From contig MU006093.1 in NCBI GenBank assembly GCA_010093705.1, positions 1,110,849 through 1,174,848 of the forward strand: a DNA stretch of 64,000 bases, given 5' to 3'. Source of the DNA: Patellaria atrata CBS 101060 (taxonomy: Eukaryota; Ascomycota; Dothideomycetes; Patellariales; Patellariaceae). Below, piece by piece: positions 24,342-34,940 of this stretch. The stretch's first letter is position 1. Every line of letters begins with the position of its first letter. A program made the translations under genes and the position numbers. The notes beneath the pieces were generated by a model, which searched no databases, had not been told where the DNA came from, and worked only from the letters and a program-made list of their open reading frames with translations.

Positions 24342-25560
24342 TGAAACGGTGTAGGGTACATGTGGAATGATTTTGCGTAGAGATGAAATGTTAGGTTGGG
24401 AGAAAAATCAGATATTGAAGAATAATGGCATTGACCGAGGAATTTGGCGATTGATGGTATGGAGTGAGGTAATCAGCCACGTGCCAAGCGCCGGGGTATC
24501 TTTATCGATAACGGTTCAATAATAGTGGAGCTCTTCATCCCTAGAAATCACCAGTTCACCACTCTACCTACCCGACCTTCTACTACTTTGCATCTTCATA
24601 TAATTCAGGACTTAAATGTCTTTTAGGTGCATTGTGTGGAGGCTTAAGTGATTTCCGAAGAGATCAGTTCGTTTCTTTCGTGTCACTTATAATCAGAAGG
24701 AACGCTCACATTCATCGTTCCAGCTCGTTATACTAAAGCTGTCATTGATTCACAACTTATTATCAGCATAGGACACAAAAGAATAACGTCTAATAGGGAA
24801 AGCGCAGGCAAATGTAAGGCCGCTATAGAAAAACATACAAACACGTTCGTAAGAGTTCTCAGTGAGTCTTACTACTTCAATGATCTTATCCTGCGTTCTT
24901 AAAGTGCTCGAATCTTGGAGATACCTTGTTCTCTAGATCCTTGAGGTAAGAAGATATCCAGGTAATCCAATGAATAGACGGGAAAGGTAAGGAGGTCTCA
25001 CACTTCCGCTTGTATATGAATATCACCGTTATAGTGATTATAGAGAGTACCTGGTACCTCATGTAGGCAAACTATTAGTTATGAACTGAGAAGGTACAAT
25101 AATGCTTATTGTTACACGACATATTGATTGGCGAGTGCATCTGTTCCGCTCAAATTTCCGTAATGATGTAGGCTAGCATTTGGTAGAAGGTTACGTACAG
25201 TACAGTATAGTATAGTGCTACCTTATACCTGGTAGAATCAGTACGGTAGTACTTTACCGCACAACATCATACATTAATTGAGTATGAAAAAAGGTTAGAA
25301 GAAGATAAAAAGGTTTAGGACTACGAGTAAATTGAAGCGAGTCGTATCACTGGGCTGAATGGCTTGGCAGAATGACCACCGCCCAGCTTTTCTTGCGGAC
25401 TAAAAAAAGTTCATGCCGGCGGTCAGCAACGGATGCAAAGTACATTCTCCGTTTACGGATCCTTTGATAACTTTGATTTAAAAGCTATCCTGATCTCTTT
25501 CCGTACACGCGGTGCTATCAATTCCTCTGTCAGAGTCCTCAGTGCCATCCTTTCCATCCA
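24342..25560. other. Divergent intergenic upstream of GGC1
   Basis: No gene seen. Contains a GTACAGTACAGTATAGTATAG repeat-like run near 25193-25215 and A/T-rich stretches. The 130 bases before the GGC1 start are CT-rich. Confidence 0.5.
25193..25215. repeat. GTACAGTACAGTATAG repeat
   Basis: Short tandem pentamer run (TACAG/TATAG), a diverged copy of the TGTAC/GTACT family in this window. Confidence 0.6.
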
Positions 25561-26834
25561 ATGTCTCCTATCCCGACTGAGGTTGTCGCGAAAACGGGCC
25601 TGGCAGTTCCGGGTTCTTCTGCCGTTGAATACAAGAAAGAATCTGCGGCTGCACGATTCCTCGGCGCAGGTACATCAATGTGGAATTCCCTCTTAGCATC
25701 TTAATCTGACTCGAGTAGGATGCGCCGGTATTGCTGAATTGATGGTCTTCCATCCGGTTAGCTCCCCAGTAGATATCGAAGTTTCGAATATGTACTTACA
25801 ATAGGCGAATAGGTTGACACCACCGCCAAACGATTGATGAGCAATCAGACTAGAGTTCGTACCCAACTCACCAATATATCTGCTCGACCGCTCACTAAGA
25901 GCTCCTCATAGATCACATCCGCCGCTCAACTCAGCGCTGTTGTATTCAAGGATAAAGCCGCTGCACCTATCGGGACCCGATTTTTCTCCCTCTTTCCGGG
26001 ACTTGGATACGCGGCTGCATACAAGGTTCGTCTTATATACATGGACAATTCAGACAAGATAAACTAAATGGCGCGAAGATTCTACAAAGAGTTTATAAGT
26101 ATGGAGGCCAGCCGTTTGCTCGCGACTATCTAGCTAAGCACCATGGAGATACCTTCGATCGAACGTTCGGCAAGGGTAACGGAAAGGCTATCATGCATGC
26201 TACAGCTGGAAGGTCGGTCTTCTCATCTGATATAACATCCCTGAGCAATTCTTCTGACAGGTTATAGTCTGATCGGTATTGGCGAGATCGTTATCCTACC
26301 ATTGGACGTTTTGAAGATCAAGAGGCAAACAAATCCTGAAGCTTTTAGGGGAAGAGGTATTTTCAGAATCATTGCGGATGAAGGCTTCGGACTTTATAGA
26401 GGATGGGGCTGGACAGCAGCTCGTAACGCACCCGGTTCCTTCGCTGTAAGTTTCATGTTACTGCTCTATAATATAAAGCATCTAACTCACGAAAACAGCT
26501 CTTTGGTGGTTCGGCAGCGGCAAAACAATATCTCTACAAGCTCAGCGATTACAACAAGGCTACGTGGAGTCAGAATTTCGTGGCATCCATTGCTGGTGCT
26601 ACCGCATCCCTCGTCGTCTCCGCACCGCTCGACGTCATCAAGACTCGTATTCAAAATAAGAACTTCGAGGCTAAGGAAAGCGGATTTAGAATCGTCTCAA
26701 ATATGGCAAAGACCGAAGGCTTCGGTAGTTTCTTCAAGGGCCTTACTCCTAAGCTTTTGATGACAGGCCCCAAGCTAGTGTTCTCATTCTGGCTTGCGCA
26801 GACTCTGATACCAGCGTTCAGCAAGGTCATATAA
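25561..26834 (+). CDS. GGC1: Mitochondrial GTP/GDP carrier
   Basis: An inner-membrane SLC25 carrier that exchanges matrix GDP for cytosolic GTP, needed for mitochondrial nucleotide and iron homeostasis. Seven exons (25561-25669, 25719-25756, 25813-25854, 25912-26025, 26079-26212, 26268-26445, 26499-26834) sum to 316 residues. Three carrier signatures are visible: FHPVDTTAKRL, ILPLDVLKIKRQ and SAPLDVIKTRIQ. Very conserved Ggc1 segments include FFSLFPGLGYAAAYKILQRV, YRGWGWTAARNAPGSFA and GLTPKLLMTGPKLVFSFWLA. Introns cluster in the first half of the gene; exon 3 is 42 bases. The donor after exon 5 is GTCGGT, weaker than its neighbours but needed for the ATAGSLIGIGEIV join. Confidence 0.95.
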
Positions 26835-27495
26835 TGTGGCACAGTAGTACACTTCACTGGAGTTCTGGAACGGGTCAAGGTTAACCGCAACTTTAGCGGT
26901 CTGTTGAAGGGGTTGGTGTTACTTTCTCTGTCAAAAATTCTTCGTCCTTTTTGTACAGTTATGAGAAATCTGGTCACCATCCATAGGTTCGAAGATGTTC
27001 ATTTCGCGGCAGGTATTCCGGCATGCTTAGTGTAGAGACGATTTCTCCGGGTGATGTTTGATTGTAAAGATAGGCACACGTAAGGCATAAGAGACAGATG
27101 TCGGTCAGTTCTGAGACATTTACATGCATCACGTGAAACATGCGATCCAGGACAATGGAATTCCATGGTCATGCACTTTGATATGTCGTATCTTGTCCAG
27201 TTCAGCAGCTGCCTTATGTAGTCAACTATACTATACACGGAAACGACTGGCTTCGCTCTCCTTCATCCTGTTGAGGCCTATCTTTGCGCTGTATTGGGTT
27301 AGCGTCTTGGCGTTGCAGCGCTGGAGCGTGACATCTTACAGACAGGCACCGCCGCCTCAAACCTCCATAAAAACAACATCACAAATTTCGGCTGAGCTAC
27401 ATCAACGTCGCTCTCCATAAAACGCCTCTCGACGCATCCCTATCTTCGCGTCTTCTATTCACCCTTCCCCCGCTGCTTTCAACACTCGACGCAAC
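26835..27495. other. Intergenic, GGC1 to YPT1
   Basis: GGC1 3' flank and YPT1 promoter. The last 150 bases are CT/ACA-rich as in other leaders in the window. No gene seen. Confidence 0.5.
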
Positions 27496-28467
27496 ATGAA
27501 TCCAGAGTAGTACGTCGCCCTGTTTTAGAAAACCTCCGCTCACCTTCTGGGCGGTGTGTTGCATGTTCTGATGTGCTCACTACCTTGATAACGAAGCTGA
27601 CCTGTATTCTTTAGAGTATAAACGAAGATTCAAACCTGTTGACCCCATCATGCGTTCTACCTTTTCCGTGGTTGATGATGCTGATATTATTCCGACGTAA
27701 AGATACGATTATCTCTTCAAGCTGCTCTTGATCGGAGATTCCGGTGTAGGAAAATCTTGTCTGCTCTTGAGGTTTGCAGATGATACCTATACCGAGAGCT
27801 ACATTTCCACCATCGGAGTCGATTTCGTGCGTCGACCTTGTGAAATGCTTCCGACGGACTGGTACTGATGGAGATGATAGAAAATCCGTACAATCGAGCT
27901 GGACGGAAAGACTGTGAAACTCCAGATCGTATGTACCATGAAATCGAACAGCTGAGGAAGGCATAACTTATAGTGATTTTCCAGTGGGATACTGCCGGCC
28001 AGGAGCGCTTCCGCACAATCACCTCCTCGTACTACCGCGGAGCACACGGCATTTGCGTTGTCTATGATGTGACGGACATGGACTCGTTCAACAACGTGAA
28101 GCAGTGGCTACAAGAGATTGACAGGTATGCCACAGAGGGTGTCAACAAACTCTTGGTGGGCAACAAGTCAGATATGGCCGACAAGAAGGTTGTGGAGTAC
28201 ACAGTAGCAAAGGTATTGTCATATTGAATGATCTTAGATTGTCATCGCTTGCATGTTACTAACAGTGACAAGGAATTCGCGGACAGTCTTGGTATCCCCT
28301 TCCTCGAAACATCCGCCAAGAACGCATCCAATGTCGAGCAAGCTTTCTTAACCATGGCCAGGCAAATCAAGGAGCGTATGGGCACTACCGCTGTTAATAA
28401 CAAGCCCACCGTCCCCATCGGCCAAGGTCAAGGTGTACAATCCGGTTCGGCCGGTGGATGCTGTTAA
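27496..28467 (+). CDS. YPT1: Rab1-type GTPase Ypt1
   Basis: A small GTPase of ER-to-Golgi and early autophagy traffic. Five exons (27496-27506, 27703-27826, 27881-27928, 27985-28212, 28273-28467) give 201 residues. All G-box motifs are present: GDSGVGKS (P-loop), TIGVDF (effector loop), WDTAGQE, NKSD and ETSAK. The protein ends GGCC, the double-cysteine geranylgeranylation site. The first coding exon is only 11 bases (Met-Asn-Pro plus two bases of Glu), followed by a 196-base intron, the longest in the gene. [19 protein letters not shown] is the Rab1/Ypt1-specific stretch rather than Rab8. Confidence 0.97.
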
Positions 28468-29080
28468 ACGGAGAGCTTGGAGTAAGGGAAAGGGGTATTA
28501 TGCTAATGTGGAGGATCTACGGCAGCTGTCCGTCTTTCTCGTGGTTCATGCATGTTAGATGGGTGGTCCTTCCTACTGTTGGATTCCGATTGCTTTCAGT
28601 GTCCTCTATTGACCATGTCAAGATCAGGTAGGGGTCACACCATGGCTATCTTTCTTCCGGCGATCATTGGGTGCGGGTGCTATTTTTCCCACTGCTTTTC
28701 TCGAGTCCTCGGGGTCTCATCTGTAACTTTGGGTTCACAATGGGAGTTTATATGCAGCTTTCGCAACCGTATACCAACTGAATATGGTTCTCAATAATTC
28801 GCAAATCATGACTAGTATAGGCTTATGACGTAGCAATTCGTCCCTCCGGAGTAGGTTTCTCACGTTCCTACTTCACCTCTCTATTGCGAATACCTCTACC
28901 AATCTACCTTCCGTTGTTACAGCTGTGGGCTTAGTCATTTATCGATCTTCTACCTGGTGCCTTCGGTATGAAAGTGGATACGCAACCATCTAAGAATTTC
29001 CCTTAAAGATTATGCAAGAATTTTAGCTTGCCACAGCTTAGACGCGTTTCCCAAATTCGCACACTCATATTTACATAAAA
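28468..29080. other. Intergenic, YPT1 to WD40 gene
   Basis: Tandem arrangement; 3' flank of YPT1 and promoter of the next gene. Frame 28552-28797 is not protein-like. No gene seen. Confidence 0.5.
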
Positions 29081-30398
29081 ATGTCGCGTTCGACAGATCC
29101 AGGACACTTTTTCCAGACGTCGTATGTGTGCCCCTCTTTGAATTGAGAACCCCACTTCTTTAACCCCCATATTCTAAAAATCGATGTCACCAGTGTCTCA
29201 CTCTCAGAAGCGGAGCGCAAAGCCAAAAAGAGCAGCAACAACAATGGGATTCCAATAAAGCTGCGTTCAAAGATCCTCGCCGTAGCCACGGACCCAGACG
29301 ACACGGATGCGATATACGTCGCCGAGGCCGCGGGCACGGTGAAGAAACTGAGCCTCGAAGTGTGTAAGAGCTCTTTTCAACCTAATACCTTAACATACTT
29401 CCTCCACTGCAGTCCAACTAACCCCTTCTGCTCGGTATCAGAATTCCAAAACAACACTCCTCCTCACCGGTCCCACCGCCCCCTTGACCTCCCTCGCCCT
29501 CTCCACCCCAACCCCCGCCTGTAGCTCCACTCGCACCCTCTTTGCCGGCTGCTGGGACAAGGCGATATATTCCTGGCAACTCCCCTACAATACCCGCGGC
29601 CGCACCTTCGTCGGCCACGCCGACTTCGTCAAGACCCTCCTCTTCGTGCCCCTGCCCGGCCGCGATGTCCTCCTCTCCGGCGCCGCGGACGGCGCCATCT
29701 TCGTCTGGGACGTCGCGAGCGGCGCGAAGTTGAGCGAGCTGAAGGGACACGAGAGGGGTGTGTTGGCGCTGACGCTGGATCCGGTGTTGGGCGACGAGGG
29801 GAAGAGTGTTGTCGTGTGGAGCGCGGACAGCGTGCGCGAGATCAGGGGATGGTCCGTCGGCGTCGAGGGCGGCGACGTCGTTGCGAAGTCTCTGGATCCC
29901 CAGGCCCCAATAGTCGCGCATGAAACCAGCGTTAATGCGCTTCGCTTTGACGCTGATGGTGACTTGTGGACTGCGAGCAGCGATAAGACGGTCAAGTGCT
30001 TGAGTCGGGAACGCGGTTGGGCTGAGGAGATGAGCTTGTCGCATCCGGATTTCGTGAGGGATGTTGTCGTGGATGAGCGGGGTGGGTTCGTCGTGACAGC
30101 TTGTAGGGATGAGGAGGTTAGGGTGTGGGAGAGGGGTTCGGGCGAGTTGCGTCATACATTCAGCGGCCACTTTGAAGAGGTTACAGGGTTGTTGCTACTG
30201 GGCCAGCTGGTGGTATCGATCTCTATTGATGCGACGGTACGGCGCTGGAGTCTTGCGCCTGAGGACTTGCGACAGGCGAGGTTGGACGCGGAGAGGGCGG
30301 CTAAGGGAGAGGTGAAGGAAGAAGATAAGCCGAAGGAGTCATTGATGACGGAGGAAGAGGAGAGAGAACTGGCGGAGCTGATGGATGAGAGCGATTAG
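29081..30398 (+). CDS. WD40-repeat protein
   Basis: Three exons (29081-29121, 29194-29363, 29413-30398) sum to 398 residues. The repeats are recognisable by W-D endings: LFAGCWDKAIYSW, GAADGAIFVWD, WTASSDKTVKCL, VTACRDEEVRVWE and VSISIDATVRRW, with GHADFVKTLL, GHERGVLAL and GHFEEVTGLL as blade starts. This suggests six or seven blades, hence one propeller. The C-terminus is an acidic tail rich in Glu (EEEERELAELMDESD). Exon 3 begins in a strongly G+C-rich stretch, which produces long antisense open frames that I treat as shadows. I cannot name the orthologue. The family acts as a protein-binding platform; partners are not visible. Confidence 0.85.
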
Positions 30399-30676
30399 AT
30401 GTTCAGAAATAGCATGAAAAATCTTATGGGAATTAGAGCTGTAGCTATCCGATTAGGGCATGCATTTAGCTACACATGGAGTGAAATATCATCATTCAGC
30501 ATTTTGTGATCCATAAGATATAAAAGTAAAGATGAAATCAAAGGGGATCCGAACAGAGTACCGCATATCCTGATTGTGCATCATGCACCAGCCCGCCCCT
30601 AAAGTTCAGAAAGGAAACATGCCGTTATAGCTGTGTATCCATGACAGCCTTAGTTCGGAAGAAAAAATATTCATCG

Positions 30677-32207
30677 CTACCATCCAGGTTGAGAGGGACC
30701 ACCTTGTGGACCTCCATAACCCTGCTGACCTCCTCCGTACTGATTGCCGGGATATCCACCTCCTTGTTGTTCGTACTGCTGTTGTTGGTGGGGTGGCGGT
30801 GGGTATTGTTGATGGCCTGGTGTATGACTCTGATCATGTCCACCGTATAATCCTGATGACGGGGGATACTGACTGCCCCCAGTCGGAGGATACTGACTGC
30901 CGCTTGACGGAGGATATTGGTTGCCGCCTGGAGGAGGGTACTGCTGACCGCCGGGAGTGTGTTGGCCATAGCCTTGGTTTCCGTGCTGCTGGTCGTAGGG
31001 CTGTCCATACTGGCCGGGAGGGCCAGAACCACCGTATTGCTGCTGTGGGGGATATGGAGAGTGGCCTTGTGGGGAAGCTGGGGACCCGTAACCATGTCCT
31101 TGTTGTCCCTGGGGTTGAGGGGAGCCATAACTATGTTGGCCTGGCGAAGGTGAACCGTACTGGGCGTGAGGCGGCCCATTATTGTACTGGGTTTGTTGGC
31201 CATATTGACCTGATGGAGTAGAAGCGCTTTGACCAGAAGGTTGATATGACGATGGCGGGGCCTGTCCTTCATATGTGCCACTGGAGGAGTGTCCGGTGGA
31301 ATAGCCGTAGTTTTGGTTGCCTTGGTTCTTTGAAGGTATTAGTAATTTCTCCATGCGAGCTATCTACAAATGAAACTTACGGAGCCGTGAGAACTGCCAT
31401 GCGAACCCCCATGGCTTCCACCTCCAAGTATGCCGCCTAGAGCACCCCCCAAAGTACCTCCAAGACCAGAAGAACCATGACCAGACGAGCTACTGTGCCC
31501 TCCTTGTTGGCCGTATTGCTTCTTGCCTCCTAATAAGCCACTGGCAAGCTGTCCTACCAGCCCTCCAGAGCTTCCATGCTGGCCGGAAGATCCACTGTGA
31601 GAAGAGTTGCCATGTGAACCACCACTGAGGAATGAGGACGCAAGGCCTCCTAAACCGCTGGATTGGCCACCATGACTTCCACCACTGTGCTTATTACCTG
31701 TAAGAAGGTTGAATGCGGTACCCTGAGAGATAATTAGAAGCAACAACGAGGGAAGGTTTAGTACAGGTGCATACTGTTAAGCTCCTATCTGATCCTCCTT
31801 GATTACCATGACCTCTTGTGCTTTCTTCTCCGCCCATTGTGTGTTGATTTTGAGGTGATGTGTAAGGGTCTTGTGCTTGTACGGGAGTATGTGTAGGTGA
31901 GGTTACAGGAATATCGCTTGTTGTTGGAAGATCCCATTGGCTTTGGCCGGTTGAAATCTAGTGGGGGTGGAGGATCAGTGACGTGAGGAGATGCAGGAAC
32001 AAAGACAAATAAAGGCTCACTTGAACGAAATAATATTTTCGCTGACTGTACCGGTTGGGCATCAATTAACTTACGCGCCTAACAAGCAGATCGTTTCAGA
32101 ATTACTCACTTGCCATCCCACTGTGAGATCCAACCTGGAGGACAATGAGGAATTTGAGTACCGTCAGGTCCGGAATCTGGCGACGCAGGTTGACCTGGAT
32201 GTTGCAT
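30677..32207 (-). CDS. WW-domain protein with Gly/Ser- and Gln/Pro/Tyr-rich tail
   Basis: Five exons (32207-32110, 32045-32021, 31957-31775, 31722-31381, 31327-30677) sum to 432 residues. A WW domain at about residues 22-52 is assembled from three exons: CPPGWISQWD, then NQRKYYFVQ, then ISTGQSQWDLP, giving the two signature tryptophans and the terminal proline. The middle exon is 25 bases. The rest is low-complexity in two flavours: exon 4 is Gly/Ser/His-rich (GGSHGGSHGSSHG) with short hydrophobic GLGGLASSFLS repeats, and exon 5 is rich in QYPPSSG/QYPPTGG-type repeats. WW domains bind proline-rich peptides such as PPxY. The tail could be disordered or scaffold-like. Orthologues are likely in related fungi, but function is unknown. 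Confidence 0.82.
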
Positions 32208-32981
32208 GATAGATAGGTGAGAAATAACTCCCGTTCGTTCCAACCGTAACGGTGTCAAACAGTTCTAGTGTGAAGTGGGGGGTGTATCCAGGTCTGGTGA
32301 TACTCGTAAACAGAATGCGGAGTCGTGCGTTTGTATGTATAGTACGCTGGAATCCAACAGAGAACGGAAGAAGGGGAGGATACAAGATATTTATCAGTTT
32401 CAGGGAGGGGCTAGAGATAAAGAGTAGAGTTTCGAAGGTAGTGAGGAGCCATTTCGGCAGGAAAATTTGAGTAATTCCATGATAAAATGCGACTGGGCTG
32501 TGCAGTGCGTGATTTGCCTCGATCTGATCGTCCTGGGCAGTTGCTAAGGTAAGTACTGTACAAGTACTGTACAGTACATCCAAGAGTACCCGAGGGGTAT
32601 TGAACTTTGTTCACCCTTAGGTGAATCCGGTTTGCATGCAGAGTTCAGAGTTCTGTCATAGAGTAGAAAAGACTTCAGCTTCAGTCAACAAAGGATCTCT
32701 TTCCGAGCCCTGTGTCACCACCTCACCGGGCAATAGATAGATAGACTGGGCTATCGTGGCTCAAGCAAAGTCATGAGGTGTACATATACGCACCGCCACA
32801 GCATATACCGTCACAACCGATAAGATATTCGGAGGTAGATATCAAATAGTTCAATATCAGTATGATCTGAAAAGACAAAAACTTAAGCTTCTTATTTCAC
32901 ACGTTCCCCTATCTAGTAGAGCGGCTAAATCACAGCTGTTAATACAAAATATCACTCTATCCCCCACCCGATTCTGTCTAT
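32208..32981. other. Intergenic, QCR2 3' to WW gene 5'
   Basis: The WW-gene promoter and QCR2 3' flank. Contains a double AAGTACTGTAC palindrome at 32551-32581. A minus frame at 32164-32583 has no support. Confidence 0.5.
32551..32581. repeat. Double AGTACTGTAC palindromic repeat
   Basis: Two AAGTACTGTAC units followed by AGTACATCC; part of the dispersed pentamer family in intergenic DNA of the window. Confidence 0.65.
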
Positions 32982-34579
32982 TTACACTTTGAGCCCTAGC
33001 TCCTCTGCGAAAGGTAGCACATACAAATCGCCAACTGACGATACCGAGGCTTTGAAGTCCAGCAGTTCCTTTGCGACCTGTAACAGAGATAAATCTGTCA
33101 GCATTATCACACGTAATTGAGAACACAGCATTGCCTTGAGCATCGCCCTTATCCGAACATCGTTGATGACGTACCTTCTTCACTTGTTCTTCCGTCACCG
33201 CCTCGATAGCTTTGGCACTCTCGTCAAGTTGGTATGGCTTGCCTCCTTGTATTAAACCCGTCCCAGTCAGCTCAAGCCCAGCTCTGATGCTCTCGCCATA
33301 CTCCAACTCCTTGAATTTAGCTTGAGCAATAGCTTTCTTGAGATCATCCTTGGAAAGTTCGCCCCCAGCAATCTCCTTAATCGTCTTGACCACCTCGTGT
33401 GTTGTACCGGCAACGGCTTTTGCTGGGCCATCTATCTTCACCGTAAGAAGGCCAGCATCAGAGTAGATCATGCTCTTGGTCGATACGGTTGCGCCGGGGT
33501 GGTTAGCAGCAGCTTTAGCAAGCAGGGAGTATCCGGAGGCCCACTTGACGCTGGTTTCCCCTCCAAGGAGTGCAGCTAGGACGGCGATTTCAGGTTTATA
33601 GAAGCCTCCAGTAAAGGTACTTGAACCGGGGAACGCAAGAACCACCGAATTACCGCCGTCGTGTGCAATCCGTTCCTCGCCTCCATAGTATTTGGTTTGC
33701 TCGCTGCTCAAGCCCGTGGTGCTAGGCAAGTCTGTGAAAAATTCGCTCACCCACTTGGTCACTTCCGAATGATCTGCACCGTTGGCGACAATAGCTATGT
33801 TAGATTTGGCAAACGCCCTTCCACTATACCCGCCGATGAAATCAGCATTGAGGTACTTTTTGAAAGGATGCGAGGATGTTGGGAAGAGCGGTGTACCAAG
33901 ACCCCTGTGGAAGGCAAGGCTATGGGCTGAGTTGAGAGCCATCTCCGAGGTGTTTGCGAGAAACTTTCTGTGTGAGAACTGAATCAATGTCGATACATGT
34001 TCATCGAAAACCCATGCTGTGACCCAGCCAATTAGCAAAGAGTACAATTGACCATATATCGTTTTAAATCTTACGGTCATATCTCGTTTTCGACGTCACT
34101 TCTGCAAGAAGCTCGAGGAAGTATGGTAGATCGTCGCGCAAAAATTTGGCCTGAAGGATGAGGTTTTCACGGGTGTGGTATGGTTGCACTTCACCTCCGA
34201 GTAACTCCACTTCCCGTACGATTCGCAGGGCCGACCGCTTTTCGGTACTCTAAGATTGTACAAGTCAGCACAAGGACTTCCGATCGGAAGGTGTTGGAAT
34301 TCCCCAATAGAGTCATACCGTAAATGCGAATTTCTCTAAGCCCTGAGCGAGACCGGGAAGAGGCTCATATCGAGTACCAGCCTTAGCAACCAATGCTAAT
34401 GTTGTTGTTGGTCCCCATAAATCCCTAGTCGCAACCTTGATACCGGAGGAATCTCCAGTCTGGTATGCAAAGCTCCCTGAAGCTGGTGCAGCAAGTCCTC
34501 TTCGATTCGTTGGTTGAGAGCAGCATTGGCGGCGAAGAGCTCGCTGTGCGCCCCGGCCGAGAGACGAGCGTGAGAGCAT
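32982..34579 (-). CDS. QCR2: Cytochrome bc1 complex core subunit 2
   Basis: Core 2 protein of respiratory complex III, facing the mitochondrial matrix. Four exons (34579-34319, 34249-34075, 34016-33175, 33077-32982) sum to 457 residues. The N-terminus (MLSRSSLGRGAQRALRRQCC) is a typical arginine-rich presequence. M16-fold features follow: LALVAKAGTRYEPLPGLAQG, then LGGEVQPYHTREN, FIGGYSGRAFAKSNIAIVAN, and IKEIAGGELSKDDLKKAIAQ. The zinc-protease HxxEH motif is absent, as in core 2 proteins. The frame stays open upstream to 34714, but the ATG at 34579 begins the presequence. Only about 360 bases separate it from the divergent RPC82 start. Confidence 0.95.
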
Positions 34580-34940
34580 CTTCGCGATGAAGGAGGGAGG
34601 CAGGAGGATAGAGGGTGGTGGATGAAGCAATTGATGGGAAAACCGGAGGGAATTGACGTCTTGACGGAGGAGCTTCAAGATCAGTCGTTCAAGTTGTTGC
34701 TGAGTTGCTCCCAATCCGCTACGGCTACCGGACTTCTTTTCAACGCACCCAATCAGCGATGACTCTTTACTTTCTACCCTAAAGCTTCAACTCAAAGAAT
34801 ATCTGCAAACCTCAAACTTCCCCATATCGACCTTCACAATCTCTCAGAAAGTTCAACACTTTTCCTAGAAATGCACTCATAAATTTCCTTTTCCGTGGGA
34901 TTATTTGCTGCTTGGGAAATTATCTGACCGCGGACTTGCA
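34580..34940. promoter_or_regulatory. Divergent promoter QCR2 / RPC82
   Basis: A 361-base region between two divergent start codons, rich in CT and CAA words, so both leaders and promoters must share it. No specific factor site can be assigned. Confidence 0.6.

Noticed and set aside
29418-30170. Antisense frame of 250 codons over the WD40 gene
   Set aside because: It mirrors a G+C-rich coding exon on the + strand, which has clear WD40 repeats; the antisense product has no domain.
30706-31221. Plus-strand frame of 171 codons across the WW gene tail
   Set aside because: Shadow of the low-complexity repeat exon on the minus strand.
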